From positions 434,001-498,000 of the forward strand of contig SAXG01000007.1 in assembly GCA_012932865.1 (NCBI GenBank): a DNA stretch of 64,000 nucleotides. The letters run 5' to 3'. Shown in pieces: positions 46,636 through 57,711 of the stretch. A program made the translations under genes and the position numbers. This DNA comes from Amylostereum areolatum (lineage: Eukaryota; Basidiomycota; Agaricomycetes; Russulales; Stereaceae). The notes under the pieces were generated by a model. The model was not told the origin of the DNA. It searched no databases and was given only the letters and a program-made list of their open reading frames with translations. Each line of letters begins with the position of its first letter. The first letter of the stretch is position 1.

Positions 46636-47329
46636 TTTTGATCTTCCCCTTGTTTCTCTCTAAGCACCCATACACGTTCTTTCGTACTAATAATCTCTCC
46701 TCACTCCTCTCTCTATTTATTGGGACTTTTCGACGATGCGCTCGCTTAATTCTCACTCATTGGTTACCACGCGTGTTTTGGGACTTTGTTTTGCTGGTAC
46801 TATTCTCGCAATCGGGCTGGGTCAATAGCTCGTATTGATGTTTATAATTACGGGGCGATAACTTGTAAATGAGTTTTGGTAATAATCACTGTTCAAACTC
46901 GCACTGTGCTGGTGTGCACTGTGCAGCTTCTGATAATGTGAATATCTGAGATTCTGAACGTGCCAGACATTTGAAGCTTTCACGGAACAAGCCGTATTTT
47001 TCAAGGTCAAATTCCAGCTCCGCCTCCCGTTGACGACGTCGGCTGGCACTGGCAAGTTGAAGTTCCCTTTGTGTGACCTCCACTCTTGCATACGCTTCCT
47101 GGACCCTTCGTGATATGCTGCCTCCGCGATATACTGGTCCGACCGATGCCTCTCAGAGGACGGATAAAGATCAATTGAAACGGCATTCAGAAAATGCCGA
47201 TTGAACCTCCCTACTAGCTCCCAAATTTGTTCCCGCTCTTTCGCAGGCCCAATTTGCATCTGCGATGCGGCGACCCTGCGACGACCATTGTCTGTGTCAC
47301 CAATCCAATTACCCAGTCCTTCTGGTACC

Positions 47330-47364
47330 AAGGAGGTCATGAAATGTCAAGCCGCGACACAGAA
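47330..47364 (+). promoter_or_regulatory. Conserved upstream block of laccase 3
   Basis: Counterpart of 43439-43475, about 560 bp before the TATA box at 47922. A further shared block lies at about 47713-47792. Confidence 0.5.
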
Positions 47365-47921
47365 ATACTCACACGCAAGTAGACTTGTTGTCCTGCGCTG
47401 TCGACGTCCTGCAGCCACTGCCTGTCACATCCCGCTGTCTCCCCTGTACACCAAGTATCGGCTCTCACATTTTATTGACTCGTCCAGGTCCCAACTTCTG
47501 TTACTTTCCCCGGTGCCAACTTTGGCACTGGTTGGGCCAAGGTGTCCGAAACGTCTTGTCCTACGAACCTCCATACAAAACGCAAACCCCCACAGCCTCC
47601 ACGAGCGTCAGCTACACGTATTCGTCAACCGTAGTCCTTAGGGGCTGGTACCAGCGACGACTCAAGCCTGTCAATTTCCTGACGAAGGTGTCGGACCGGC
47701 TCACTCACATTGAGCCACAGGGACATCGAGACCCTTTCAGCAGCAGGTCGTTTTGATGGGGATGTGACAGCGGGTAAGTACACTACAAGCGATTCCCTTC
47801 ACCAAGGTGCTCATTACCTTGTCGGCCCCTGAACGCCTACCAAGACCTGGACGGCTCTTGGTCCTGGCTCCGAGTATTTCTTGACAGGTGGATATTCCCC
47901 TCCACCGGTAGCGTCAAGACG

Positions 47922-47929
47922 TATAAAAG
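47922..47929 (+). promoter_or_regulatory. TATA box of laccase 3
   Basis: TATAAAAG followed by CTCTAGGG, 70 bp before the ATG at 47992. A TTCAGACACTTTC initiator-like stretch follows, shared with laccase 2. Confidence 0.7.
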
Positions 47930-47991
47930 CTCTAGGGTATTGTCTCATTTCTTCAGACACTTTCTCCCTCTGACCTTCGCCTTTCATCGGG

Positions 47992-50555
47992 ATGTTCAAC
48001 ATGCGCTCGTGTACTCTTCTCCTCTCGTCAATGTCGGTAGGCGCGTTCGCCGCCATTGGACCCATCGCAAATCTGCACATCACCAACAAGGTGCTCGCGC
48101 CAGACGGGTATTCTCGCGAGTAAGTCTTTTCGTCGCGTTCGTACCGCTTCCCCGCTGATGTCTTCGTAAAGCACGATCATCGCCGGTGGACGGTTTCCTA
48201 GCCCTCTCATCAGAGCCAACAAGGTCAGGGACTAGGGCTGAATACGAACTCGTGAATAACGATAATCTTTGCTAGGGTGATCGGCTCAAGATCAACGTAT
48301 TCGATGACTTGAGCGATACTCAGCTCGACACGCCGACCTCCATTGTATACTAACTCCGTTATTCACTCATGTGTCCTCGCTCATGATCGTACTCTAGCAC
48401 TGGCACGGTCTCTTCCAACACGGCACGCAGCATGCGGACGGCCCTTCTTTTGTGACCCAGTGCCCGATTATCCCGAACAACTCGTTCCTGTACGACTTCA
48501 GCGTCCCGGGTCAAGCCGGTGAGACATTTTCAGCATAGCCCTTCTGCACCGACTCATATTCTGAAACTGATAGGGACATACTGGTATCACTCGTAAGACC
48601 ACTCCCCCGCCTTACTGCCTCTCATATCCTGGCTCACAAATGTTTCGTGCGCTCAGTCATTATCGCAATCAATATTGTGACGGCCTTCGAGGACCGCTTG
48701 TCATTTACGACCCCAATGATCCCCACCGGCAGTTGTACGACATCGACGATGGTATGCTGTGACCTTAGCTCCGCCTTTCCTTCTACTACTGACACTCGGC
48801 GCAGAGAGCACGGTCATAACGCTCGCCGACTGGTTAGTACCATACCGGTTTAAACACACCTTACTGTGCTAACAAGACATAGGTATCACTACTTGTCGAC
48901 CGATCCACATCCCATTCCGTATGTATACACGATCATTCTCGGTGCACGCCCGCTCACCGTACGAACAGGTCGCCCAACTCTACCTTGATCAATGGCTTGG
49001 GACGCTTCGTAGGAGGTCCGGCCTCCCCTCTCGCGGTCGTGAACGTTATAAAGGGAAAGCGGTACGCTATACCTTTTTCCTATAGGCATGTGCGGGATAC
49101 TGATCCGCCATCTTCGCTTGTAGCTACCGCTTCCGTCTGGTGTCCATGGCTTGCGACCCCAACTTCATCTTCTCTATCGACGGTCACTCCTTGACCATAA
49201 TTGAGGTCGACGGCGTCAACCACCAAGCACACACCGTCGATAGTATCCAGATTTTCGCCGGTAAGCTTCACTCATGCCACCGCCGTGCCTTCCCCGACTA
49301 ACGACCTGATCTCCAGCTCAGCGTTACTCATTCGTGCTGAATGCCAATCAACCTACCGACAACTATTGTATGCGCCCTTTGCATCCGCTTTATACGGGAT
49401 TGCTGACTCGTTCGATTCAATCTAGGGATCCGTGCGCTGCCCAACACGGCCAACGCGAACTTTGACAACGGGCTCAACCAGGCCATCCTCCGCTACGCCG
49501 GTGCCAAGAGACAGGACCCAACCTCCAGTAGCGTCCTCAAGCAGCCCCTCGTCGAGACTGATCTCCACGTATGTGCCAGTTGGTATATCTCTGCCCAGAC
49601 TTCATCTCACGCTTTGTTCGAACAGCCTCTGACGAACCCGAAAGCAGTAAGGGTATCTTTACAATGGATGCCCCCTTTACTCACCGAGTAACAGCCTGGA
49701 CTCCCGGTTCCCGGTGGCGCAGACGTGACCATCACTCTCAACGTCGACTTCGTATGTTTACTTTCCGCGCTTCGCTCTTCCGCTTGCATTGACCGTGAAA
49801 TGTAGAACTTCTCCACCGCGCTGTTCGAGGTGAATGGGGTCTCGTTCCAGCCCCCCTCGGTCCCCGTCCTTCTTCAGGTTCTCAACGGAGCACCCGCGGC
49901 GTCGCTTATGCCCCAAGGAAACGTATACACTCTTCCACCGAACAAGGTTATCGAGCTCATCGTGCCCGGCGGTGCACTCGGTATTCCCGTGAGTACATCA
50001 AGCCGTCTTTCTCCTTCACACCCAGTCTGACAAGCGTATCTGTCGTTGCAGCATCCCGTACGTCGCTTCGCTTGTGGGTGTGAACGGACTTGGTGACACT
50101 TGCTCTCTAGGTTCATCTCCATGGTCACATCTTTTCCGTCATACGCAGCGCGGGTAATGCGACGTACAATTACGATAACCCTGTCCAGCGAGACACTGTC
50201 AACATAGGTCAGGTCGGTGACGAGGTCGCCATCCGGTTCGTGACCGACAACCCTGGCCCGTGGTTCTTCCATTGTCACATTGGTACGTGCTCAGACTGCG
50301 AACGGTGGTTGATCTTTGGCTAACGACAAATGTGGGCAGACTGGCATCTCAACACAGGGTTCGCGGTCGTCTTCGCAGAGGACGTGCCAGACATTCCGAA
50401 GGTGGACTCGCCGATTCCTGGTGCGTTTTCTTCTTGCGTATGCGCATACATCTGGAGTACGTCGGTCTGATGCGCGCGTTGAAACAGTTGCGTGGAAGAA
50501 GCTTTGTCCAGCGTACGACGACTACGCCAACAGGACGGGCCTCGGCGTCGCCTGA
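47992..50555 (+). CDS. Laccase 3 (secreted multicopper oxidase)
   Basis: Closest paralogue of laccase 2, with the same intron pattern and near-identical exons in many places. The ATG at 47992 (or in-frame 48001) opens a signal peptide ([15 protein letters not shown]) followed by [19 protein letters not shown]. Copper motifs are [36 protein letters not shown]+VHLHGH (HP on the 6-nt exon at 50052-50057) and [19 protein letters not shown] with Phe at the axial type-1 position. Conserved [19 protein letters not shown] and [20 protein letters not shown] are present. The C-terminus is NRTGLGVA with the stop at 50553-50555. Two late residues in exon 2 differ from laccase 2 (RANK for TANK), and all frames are open. 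Predicted functional. Confidence 0.93.
50052..50057 (+). other. 6-nt micro-exon of laccase 3 (His-Pro)
   Basis: CATCCC lies between introns 49989-50051 (GTGAGT...TTGCAG) and 50058-50110 (GTACGT...CTCTAG). It uses a different His codon from the other two copies, so the coding of His is conserved despite a synonymous change. Confidence 0.85.
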
Positions 50556-50863
50556 TCTATATTCCATTGCATCTCCTTCGCTCGGGGTACACATTCGCTC
50601 TCTTTCGCATCCGCTCTCAACTCTTTCATTATTGGGCTTTCTGGCTATTCCTTACTTTTTGGTCATCGTACATGTTTTGAGGGACTTTGCTTTGTACTGC
50701 TACTCTTGTAATTGGGCTGGGTCAAGGGTTCGCATTGATGCTTCTTCGTTAAATAAATAATACATTACATAGTGATAGTGAATACATATACGCAGGCCTA
50801 TTGAATACTTGTTTTGCAGAAGTACAGCACCGAGGAGCAAGGTCCCTCTTCCTGTCGCGCACT
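50556..50863. other. Intergenic region between convergent genes
   Basis: 3' flanks of laccase 3 (+) and the membrane-protein gene (-). Nothing else seen. Confidence 0.5.
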
Positions 50864-52234
50864 TCACAGGAAGTGGCGATGTAGTTCCACGAACTGCCAC
50901 CCCGTCTCCCTTGCGCATACACGCGACTGCCTCGACTCTTCGCCAGCTTCACTGAGGTTGGGATTGAAGGCTTTTGAGTAAGTCGTCCAGTGCCGGGGGA
51001 GCATGGAATACGAGCGGCTCGAGGCTTCTGAAGTACGAAGTGCCGTAGTCTCTTGTGGGACCTTCAGGCCCTGGGCCGATCCTCCCGACCCGTTTACGCC
51101 GTCGCTGTTGCTGCCATCGTTGTTACCAGATTCGGATCCTATGACGCGATCGCGCCGTTCGGACAAGAGCGCGTGGGCTACGGTCTGCAGCCGGTTTCGG
51201 CGTCGCTGCAAGGCAACGAGGAAGGAGGCCGAGTGCGCACCGACGAGCTGGAGGAGGGTTTTGACGCAGTCGAAGTAGAGCGGGAGCATTGCGCCATTGT
51301 CCTCGTGGCCGTCGTCGAGAAGAGCGGCGAGTTGGGCGGAGCCGAGAAGGATGGGGGAGACGAAGTTGATCGTGGCGAGGAAGAGAAGGGAGGCGGTCGA
51401 TTGGGAGGCGAGAACGGCTGAGGACAGAAAGGGGTCGGTGACGAGACCTAATGCGATCATTATAGGAAGGACGCACATGTCGTGACGGGTAAAGCGGCGG
51501 TAGAAGCGGTCTTCGTTCTTTCCTTGTGAACTCCATGCAGGAAGACGATAAGCGAGTATCTGAGGAATGGTTCGTGTTGGGAAAGCGGTAACGTAAGGAC
51601 GAGACACCCGCACATGTTGTCCCCCAGCTGCAATGCGCATCCTAGCTTCTCGCTAGCTGCAGGACTGAGCGGGGTATCGACGCAAACGTCAATGGCGGCC
51701 AACACGACCTTGACCCGCTCGACGATGTACATCGCCGCATCGCCCGTGCGGCCAATTTTGAGGGAGACGGGGAGGGCCATCTTGTAAGCTACTGTCATAA
51801 GCGATGTCCCGTGATTGACGTCGTCTTCAATGATGTGCGCGAGCAGCACGGAGTCTGTGACGATAGGTGCGATGCCGTTGATAATTTCTACAGCTGCGAT
51901 CGTTATTGGCCCAGGAGAGGCGACCGACGGGAGCCACGAGGCGGTCTGAATATCGCAATGGTTCGTAAATGGTAATTTTCGAAGGGGGGACGCTATTGCT
52001 CACCAACAGGTAGCTATTGACGGCGGCGAAGAGCGACCCCAGAGCGACGAGGACGACACGAAGAATGTAAAGCGTGGCATTCTTCGTGATCGGAGAGACG
52101 ACGGCAAGAATCGCGATGATTGCAAGCAAAGAGAGATCCAAAGCGGTGAGACTTTTCAGGAAGAGGAAGAGCGTTCTGACCGCGGAGACGAGGGCAGCTT
52201 CGAATCGAGGTGGCGGCGGCGGAGTGGACGACAT
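50864..52234 (-). CDS. Polytopic membrane protein, unknown function
   Basis: Starts MSSTPPPPPRFEAALVSA at 52234. Hydrophobic helices include ALDLSLLAIIAILAVVSPI, ILRVVLVALGSLFAAVNSYL, and, after an intron with GTGAGC donor and TTCAG acceptor, PGPITIAAVEIINGIAPIV. The middle exon reads SLMTVAYKMALPVSLKIGR, then MCGCLVLTLPLSQHEPFLRY. A further exon carries MCVLPIMIALGLVTDPFL and TASLLFLATINFVSPILLG. The C-terminal ~150 residues are hydrophilic and Ser/Gly/Asn-rich (NNDGSNSDGVNGSGGSAQG), ending QFVELHRHFL at 50864. I do not recognise the family. It is convergent with laccase 3 and divergent from nothing close. Confidence 0.7.
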
Positions 52235-52781
52235 ACGGAGAAGATTTGAAGGGAGATATGCCTGCTCGTCGTTGTGCTAGACAGCCTATATGTGACGACC
52301 ATGTTGACTTGAATGTCGGTGGGTTCCATACCATGAGCATTGAGCGTATGTAGGCTGCCAACGGGCTTCCATCATTCCGTGCTTGGGCGACTCGTTCCGA
52401 GAACTTGTACAACCTTGAGTTTTTGTGAGTAGAATGAGCAGTTATGTAGGGCCATCGGTGGGTAGAGCAGAGGTGTCGTGCTTGGGCAGTTTTTGAAAGG
52501 GTTCTCGTCTGTCTCCCAGCCGAGGGCCAATCCAGGGTAAGTCAACTCCAGTTCTATGGGTGAGACTTGAGTCAGAGAACCACACGGGGACCTGGATTCT
52601 GAAGTGGACTGCGTCTTTCAAACCTCGGCTGGGTTGGGTTATAGCCTAGCACAAAAAGCTGGGTGGTGGATGTCGCCTTCAACTTGAAGCAGCTTCAAAC
52701 TCGTCGCTCGAACGGAATTCGGCAGTTGCCGTCGGACCGCAACCGGATTACATATAGTATTATTTCCTCCGTGAAAACATT
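52235..52781. other. Intergenic region
   Basis: About 550 bp, no gene supported. Confidence 0.5.
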
Positions 52782-54016
52782 TTATACGTTGTCCTCTCCA
52801 GCACCGTTGCCCGCCCACAACATCATTTCCTTCCAGTAATACACGAAGTCGTCGCTATACTCAGCTTTCTTATCCGCTAGGATTTTAAAAATGTCCGTCT
52901 GGGTAACAGGAATCCTGTCCGGTAGAGGCTGCCCTGCTTTGGGGATGTAACTGTGCACGTCCTTCACGCTGGTAGAGAGCTCTGGCATCTCTCCACGGGA
53001 AAATCGAGCAAACCTGCACCACTCTCCCGCTATGCATATCGCCCACAAGTGATTCTGTATTGGCCCCACTTGATTTGAATGGTAGAACGCGAATTGCACC
53101 TGTTGAACGACTTGACCCATCATCTGATTGATTGCCTTTTCTGCAGCAGCCCGCTGGTCTTCCTCTGATAGTTTATGGCTAGGGGCCGCCTTCATTTCGA
53201 CTAGAGCCACAAGGAAACGACGACCGGGATCGTCAGGCCCACTCTTCTTCAGCATAGCCACGACGAAATCGATGAGTCGGTGTTTTCGAATCTGCTTCGT
53301 CTTGGACTTGACTTTTGCAGATATGGCTGTGGGTGGCGAAGCTTCGAGTGCCACGGTAAACGATGCGCTTCCAATATCTATTGGGGATCACGGTTATCGT
53401 CAGTCACGATGTAGGTGTATCTCTCGCAAGACTTACCAAGTTCTTCCGAACTCTCCTCTAATTCGGTCTCTTCTCCATCGTCTCCAGACTCTTCTTCCTC
53501 TTCCTCCTCCTCCTCCTCCTCCTCATCTTCTTTTCCCCTGTGACTGGCTTCGTCGGCTTCTTCTTCCTCTGCTTCATCGTCATACTCGTCCTCGTCCTCG
53601 TCCGTCTCCACTTCCGCTGCTGCTGCTGCCTCTATCGCCTCAGCCAGAGCCCGGGTGATGCTTCGTGTTCTATAGTGTGGGGCGGAGGGAGCGTCAACTC
53701 TGGCGTCATGAGACGGGAATGGAGAGTCTTGGATGACATCCATCTCTTCCTTGCTAACTTCCTCAAGAATATCCAGGACACCTTGGGGGTTGAGGAATAC
53801 GTCGATGTTTGGATCGGCTTCGCTATACAGCATCATTGGAAATCTGAAAAGCTCCACGCCACCTTCGTAGGAGTCGTACTCCCAGCCCCTTCCCTCTCGG
53901 GCCCTTTTGAAGGCCAGTCGCAAGCGACGGACCTGATCCCGAAGATTGAGCGTGACACTGGTTTTCCATTTGGTGTTATGGAGCTTTTGAAAGCGACGAG
54001 AGGGTATGAAGGGCAT
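52782..54016 (-). CDS. Hypothetical protein with long acidic run
   Basis: Two exons. Exon 1 starts MPFIPSRRFQKLHNTKWKTS at 54016 and continues RDQVRRLRLAFKRAREGRGW and LYSEADPNIDVFLNPQGVLD. It ends in a very acidic stretch (more than 40 Asp/Glu in about 60 residues, including an uninterrupted Glu run encoded near 53500-53520). The intron runs GTAAGT...CCAATAG near 53446-53387. Exon 2 is IGSASFTVALEASPP, KSKTKQIRKHRLIDFVVAML, RRFLVALVEMKAAPS, VQQVQFAFYHSNQVGPIQNH, ending AGNGAGEDNV at 52782. No named domain is recognised. The lysine-rich segment followed by a mixed alpha/beta region (VALVEMK) faintly recalls nuclease-like folds, but catalytic residues cannot be argued. Such genes are usually agaricomycete-restricted. 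Confidence 0.7.
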
Positions 54017-54463
54017 GGAGGGCAGGGTTTACGGTGTGATGATCCCAGCCTTGAACGCATGCCATTATCTCTTATAGTATGAGTCCCGTGAAAACAAGAC
54101 GGTCGGACGCAATCTGGACGAAAACGGAACAAGATTTCGTAGGTATGTAATGATTCATAAGTAGAGACTGTAGAGTACGCCGGTCGGTTGGTCGTCCTTG
54201 TTCTGATGTTTGCTCTCTTTGCGTGCAGTCGGCACTGGAAGTTGGATGTACTTGCATAATCACGTGGACAGCGGTGATATAGGCCGGCGGAGATTATAGT
54301 GAATAGAATCTGAATTATAGATCAGCACTGTTCCACCAACTTCCACCTTCAAACGTTCAACGTTCAACGTTCAAGCTTCAAGCTTTCTCATCGTCTCCAA
54401 CATCGAATCCCTCCAACCCCAGCTATTCTGGGTTTCTTCCTTATACCTTCCTCAACCAAGACG
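54017..54463. other. Intergenic region between divergent genes
   Basis: Promoter region of two divergent hypotheticals. It contains a short tandem repeat, (TTCAA-CGTTCAACGTTCAA) at about 54350-54382. No gene. Confidence 0.5.
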
Positions 54464-55264
54464 ATGGCTACGAAGGCCAAGGCGACGAGGGCCACACAAG
54501 CTACAAAGGCTGCGAAGGCCACGAAGATTACGAAGACTACGAAGACTACGAAAGCCATAAGGGTAACGACCGCGATGACGCCTGCGACTGGCAAACGGAA
54601 GGCAGATACCCTCGCCTCGACAAAGTCGAAGAAGGTCAAGATTTCGCCGCCGGCAGAACCGAAGAAAGTTGCTCTGTTTTCACCTCCGAATGGAGAGGAC
54701 TACACACCAGATGTCAGTCTCGACTATTCTTGCCTATCGGCTCCTGAGGCTCATGTATATATGCTCTAGGACTTTATCAAGGTATGCGGTCAACAACCGC
54801 TCGACGTCATCCCCCACTATTTGCTGGGTCGCGACAAAACTGTCGTTGACCGCAAACCGCCGACGCTTCATTACGGCTGGAGGATCGACGAGAAACCATT
54901 CGTCAGGATTGCCGAAGAAAGGTTCCCTGAAGAATTCATCATGACGGGAGGCATAGGCACGCGGCCCCTCATACGAAGCAACTCACAGACTATCCTCAGC
55001 CGTGGGCTGACATTGGCCATCTTGAAGAGCGCGGGAATACCAGAATCCGAGTTCCCACTTGTCAGTGTCGAACTCTTTCCAAACTGCCATGGCAGGCTCG
55101 CGTGGAGTCTATCCGTGGGCACCAACTATAAAGGCGCCATCTCTAGAGCTTCGCAACAGAAGCTTCGCGAGTTTCTTTCCGACTACCTCGAAGACACAGA
55201 GTTGCGATGGTACTTGGACTTGGACAAGTGGCAATGGAGACCTCGCAACGAAAAACGTCGTTAG
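54464..55264 (+). CDS. Hypothetical protein with Lys/Thr/Ala repeat tail
   Basis: Starts MATKAKATRATQATKAAKAT at 54464. The first ~40 residues are tandem TKA/TKT units (DNA repeats of ACGAAG-GCC/ACT), giving a highly basic, histone-H1-like tail, followed by a KRKAD and KSKKVK cluster that could be a nuclear localisation signal. After one intron (GTCAGT...CTCTAG near 54714-54770) the globular part reads DFIKVCGQQPLDVIPHYLLG, LHYGWRIDEKPFVRIAEERF, MTGGIGTRPLIRSNSQTILS, GRLAWSLSVGTNYKGAISRA and ELRWYLDLDKWQWRP, ending NEKRR at 55264. No domain is recognised. Nuclear location is an inference from composition only. Confidence 0.7.
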
Positions 55265-55591
55265 GTTATTAAGTGTGTCCGTCTTGCAGCTGACCTTCCC
55301 CTCGACCGTCCGTCTAATCGATATTTTGATAGATGAGGAAGATGACGCTATGGACCTTTCGTCGACGACCAATTGAATGTTTTCCTTTGAATGTTGTCTT
55401 TCGCATGAGTACTTGTTTCGTATACTTTCCCTGCTTGTCGCTCTCACTTCTGTCGTTGTTCTCGCTGTATCTCTCTTTACTTTCTCCTTGCACGGTAGGA
55501 TAATTGGGATCATTCATCAATGCACTGTATCTTATTACACTGGCCCTCGATTCGGTCGTAAACAGTTTGTATGCTCGTAAGCCAGCTATCA
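55265..55591. other. Intergenic region between convergent genes
   Basis: 3' flanks only; nothing else seen. Confidence 0.5.
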
Positions 55592-56686
55592 TTATCGTCG
55601 CACTTGTTCGCGAGGGCGCGTGAAGAAGACAACGGACCAGCGTTCGAAGGCGGATTGCGCCTTGGGGGGAGGTCTGGATAGAAAGGTCAGGTGAGCGCCA
55701 GGATGGCGATAACGTGAGAGAAAGACGACATACACGATACGGTGCAAGTTCGAGCGCAAGATACCGCCACTGAAGACGGTCAGTGTGTCTCCGATGTTGC
55801 AGATGGCATGACCTGGGATAGGCTACCAAACCGAATCAGCAAGGGGTAGCTTCCGTAAGTGGCGAGAAATTGAGCTTGCCTTGACATACTTCCAGTCCTC
55901 AGTTCCTGGAAGCATAACCTGGAGACCGCCGAGACGATTGTGGTGCAGGAACGACTGGCGGTTGTGTTAGCATAAGCCACGACTTCGGTGGTATTCCACT
56001 CACGAGAGAGCCAAAGTCGGTGTGCGCGCCGAGCATTGCCTTGTCAGGCGACGTACGACGGTCCTTCGGGGTCTTGATGCATCGGGCCTCGCTCCCACTT
56101 GGCTTGTCTATCTGGTGCAGATTGGCGAGCGTGCCCTCGGGGAGACCGAGCCGCTTGTTGAAGACGTTGATGATCGTGCCGTTGACGTCGATGGCCTTGC
56201 GCACGAAGGGCGTGACGACGGTTTCCATCTTGCTCGTGACGGTGGACGGGTAAGTACGGTGAACAGGTGTGGGGTAAGAGAGAGCGTCGTCCTTGGAGAC
56301 ATTGATGAACTCGACGCAGTCGAGCGCGCCAGTTTCGTCGGTAGCGTTGGCGCCTGCAGCTTTGTATCCGAACGAGTTCCCGTCGTTGCCCTGTTCGAAC
56401 TTGATTTTCTCGGCGAGAGGAAGCTGCATCGTTTCGGCGCCGAGCTCGAACATCGAGGCGACCTCTTCATCAGCGCCGTGGTTCTTCAAGCTGGGGAGTG
56501 TGTTGGCACTTGCAGCGGCATATACCAGACGGGTATGACGTACTACCAGAAGCCGAGCTCAGTGGAGGCTTTCCACAGTCTGTCGATTTCTGCCTCGTCG
56601 TTGGCCTTGATGCGCTCATAGTCGATGACGAGGAGCGGGACAGTGGGGACGTCCTCGGGGAAGGCAGGGATAGAGGCGGAGGGCAT
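55592..56686 (-). CDS. 2OG-Fe(II) dioxygenase, isopenicillin-N-synthase-like
   Basis: Soluble non-haem iron oxygenase of the DIOX_N plus 2OG-FeII_Oxy type. It starts MPSASIPAFPEDVPTVPLLV at 56686. The N-terminal domain continues LWKASTELGFW, an intron, LKNHGADEEVASMFELGAET and FGYKAAGANATDETG. The iron motif is HTD in GAHTDFGSL, followed after introns by FLHHNRLGGLQVMLPGTEDW, IPGHAICNIGDTL, the distal histidine in SNLHRIV, and the RxS 2-oxoglutarate contact in FERWSVVFFTRP. The protein ends shortly after (PREQVRR) at 55592, slightly shorter than many relatives, which carry another 20-40 residues. The substrate is unknown; members act in secondary metabolism or detoxification. No biosynthetic cluster partner is adjacent. 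Confidence 0.85.
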
Positions 56687-57711
56687 GCTTATGGTTCGAA
56701 AGACGAGCTAAGTGCTAAGTGGGAAGAGAAATTTGAGAGAGAACTTCCTATATATACCGGGGAGATCCTGCGAAACTCAGTGGGAATTAGAACGTATGGG
56801 TCGTCATACGCCGACCGGACCTAGGATATTCCGATATCGCTCTGAAAGAAGTTGGCGTGTTGAACAGACGACCCAAGGCGCAAGGAGACCACTGGAGAGC
56901 CGTCGACTCGAAGAAGCTAGCGTGGCAGCGTCAGGGGAGAAAAGGGGACCTAGACTGCAACCCAGGTGGAACGGCTTTGACCAGATTTGACCCGTGACAA
57001 CGTAGAATGGCGAATGTTGAGCCAATTTGACGCGAAGGTAGACGGGGGCATGGGGAGAGGTGGATTGCCGAACCATATGACCAGCAAGAATCCGAAAAAG
57101 CTCAGAGGCGTGATGCTCTTGTTATATTCGGGTCATTCGTTTCGTGGATGTACAAAGGAGAAGAGTTGTCTGCCTGCCGTAACGGTAAATTTGTGTGGCG
57201 ATCGGGTTGCGGGGTAGTAACGATGTGGCATACAACGAGTCTGGGAGTACAAGTTGTCCATCATACCTTCACAGACCTTGGAAGGATATCGTCCATTCCC
57301 GTGGATTTATTGACACCTCCAGCTGGGCGATAGTGTCGATTGGCAAGTTCCAAGAGACCAAGATATGGGTTCATGGTAGGAGTGAAGAACCGTGGGAAGG
57401 AAATACGCGACGGTTGTTGCCACTCTCCCCCGGCGACCCACCTTGTTTCGACCTCATTCCACATACTTATGATTTTATCACCATCCACGTCCCAAAATCA
57501 CGAGGGTACAACGAGGACACAGTCTGTATTGCCACTTCCGAATAACCGCAGTGCCCTCAGGTGGCACAGGCGTTGCCGCCGACGAGGACAATGCAGTGAT
57601 CACCCGGCCCCACCGATGTGGAACACAATGGGTTGCCTCAATTGTTGTTCGCCTATAAAGTCCGGTCACTAAGTATGCCTACCTCCTCCTCAAACATCAC
57701 CACGATTTGCC
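56687..57711. other. Intergenic region between divergent genes
   Basis: About 1 kb with only short, domain-free open frames. It must hold the promoters of the dioxygenase (-) and the Kelch-MYND gene (+). Confidence 0.45.

Larger units (their letters stand above)
46636..47991. other. Intergenic region and promoter of laccase 3
   Basis: Upstream blocks match those of laccase 2. On the minus strand, about 46886-47340 encodes Glu/Arg-rich helical segments split over two frames (RQREAELEFDLEKYGLF and ERHRSDQYIAEAAYHEGSRK), possibly the remains of a small coiled-coil gene. I do not annotate it as a gene. Confidence 0.4.

Noticed and set aside
53460..53660. Plus-strand Leu/Pro-rich frame opposite the acidic run
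   Set aside because: Complement of the Glu/Asp-rich exon of the minus-strand gene; composition is explained by that.
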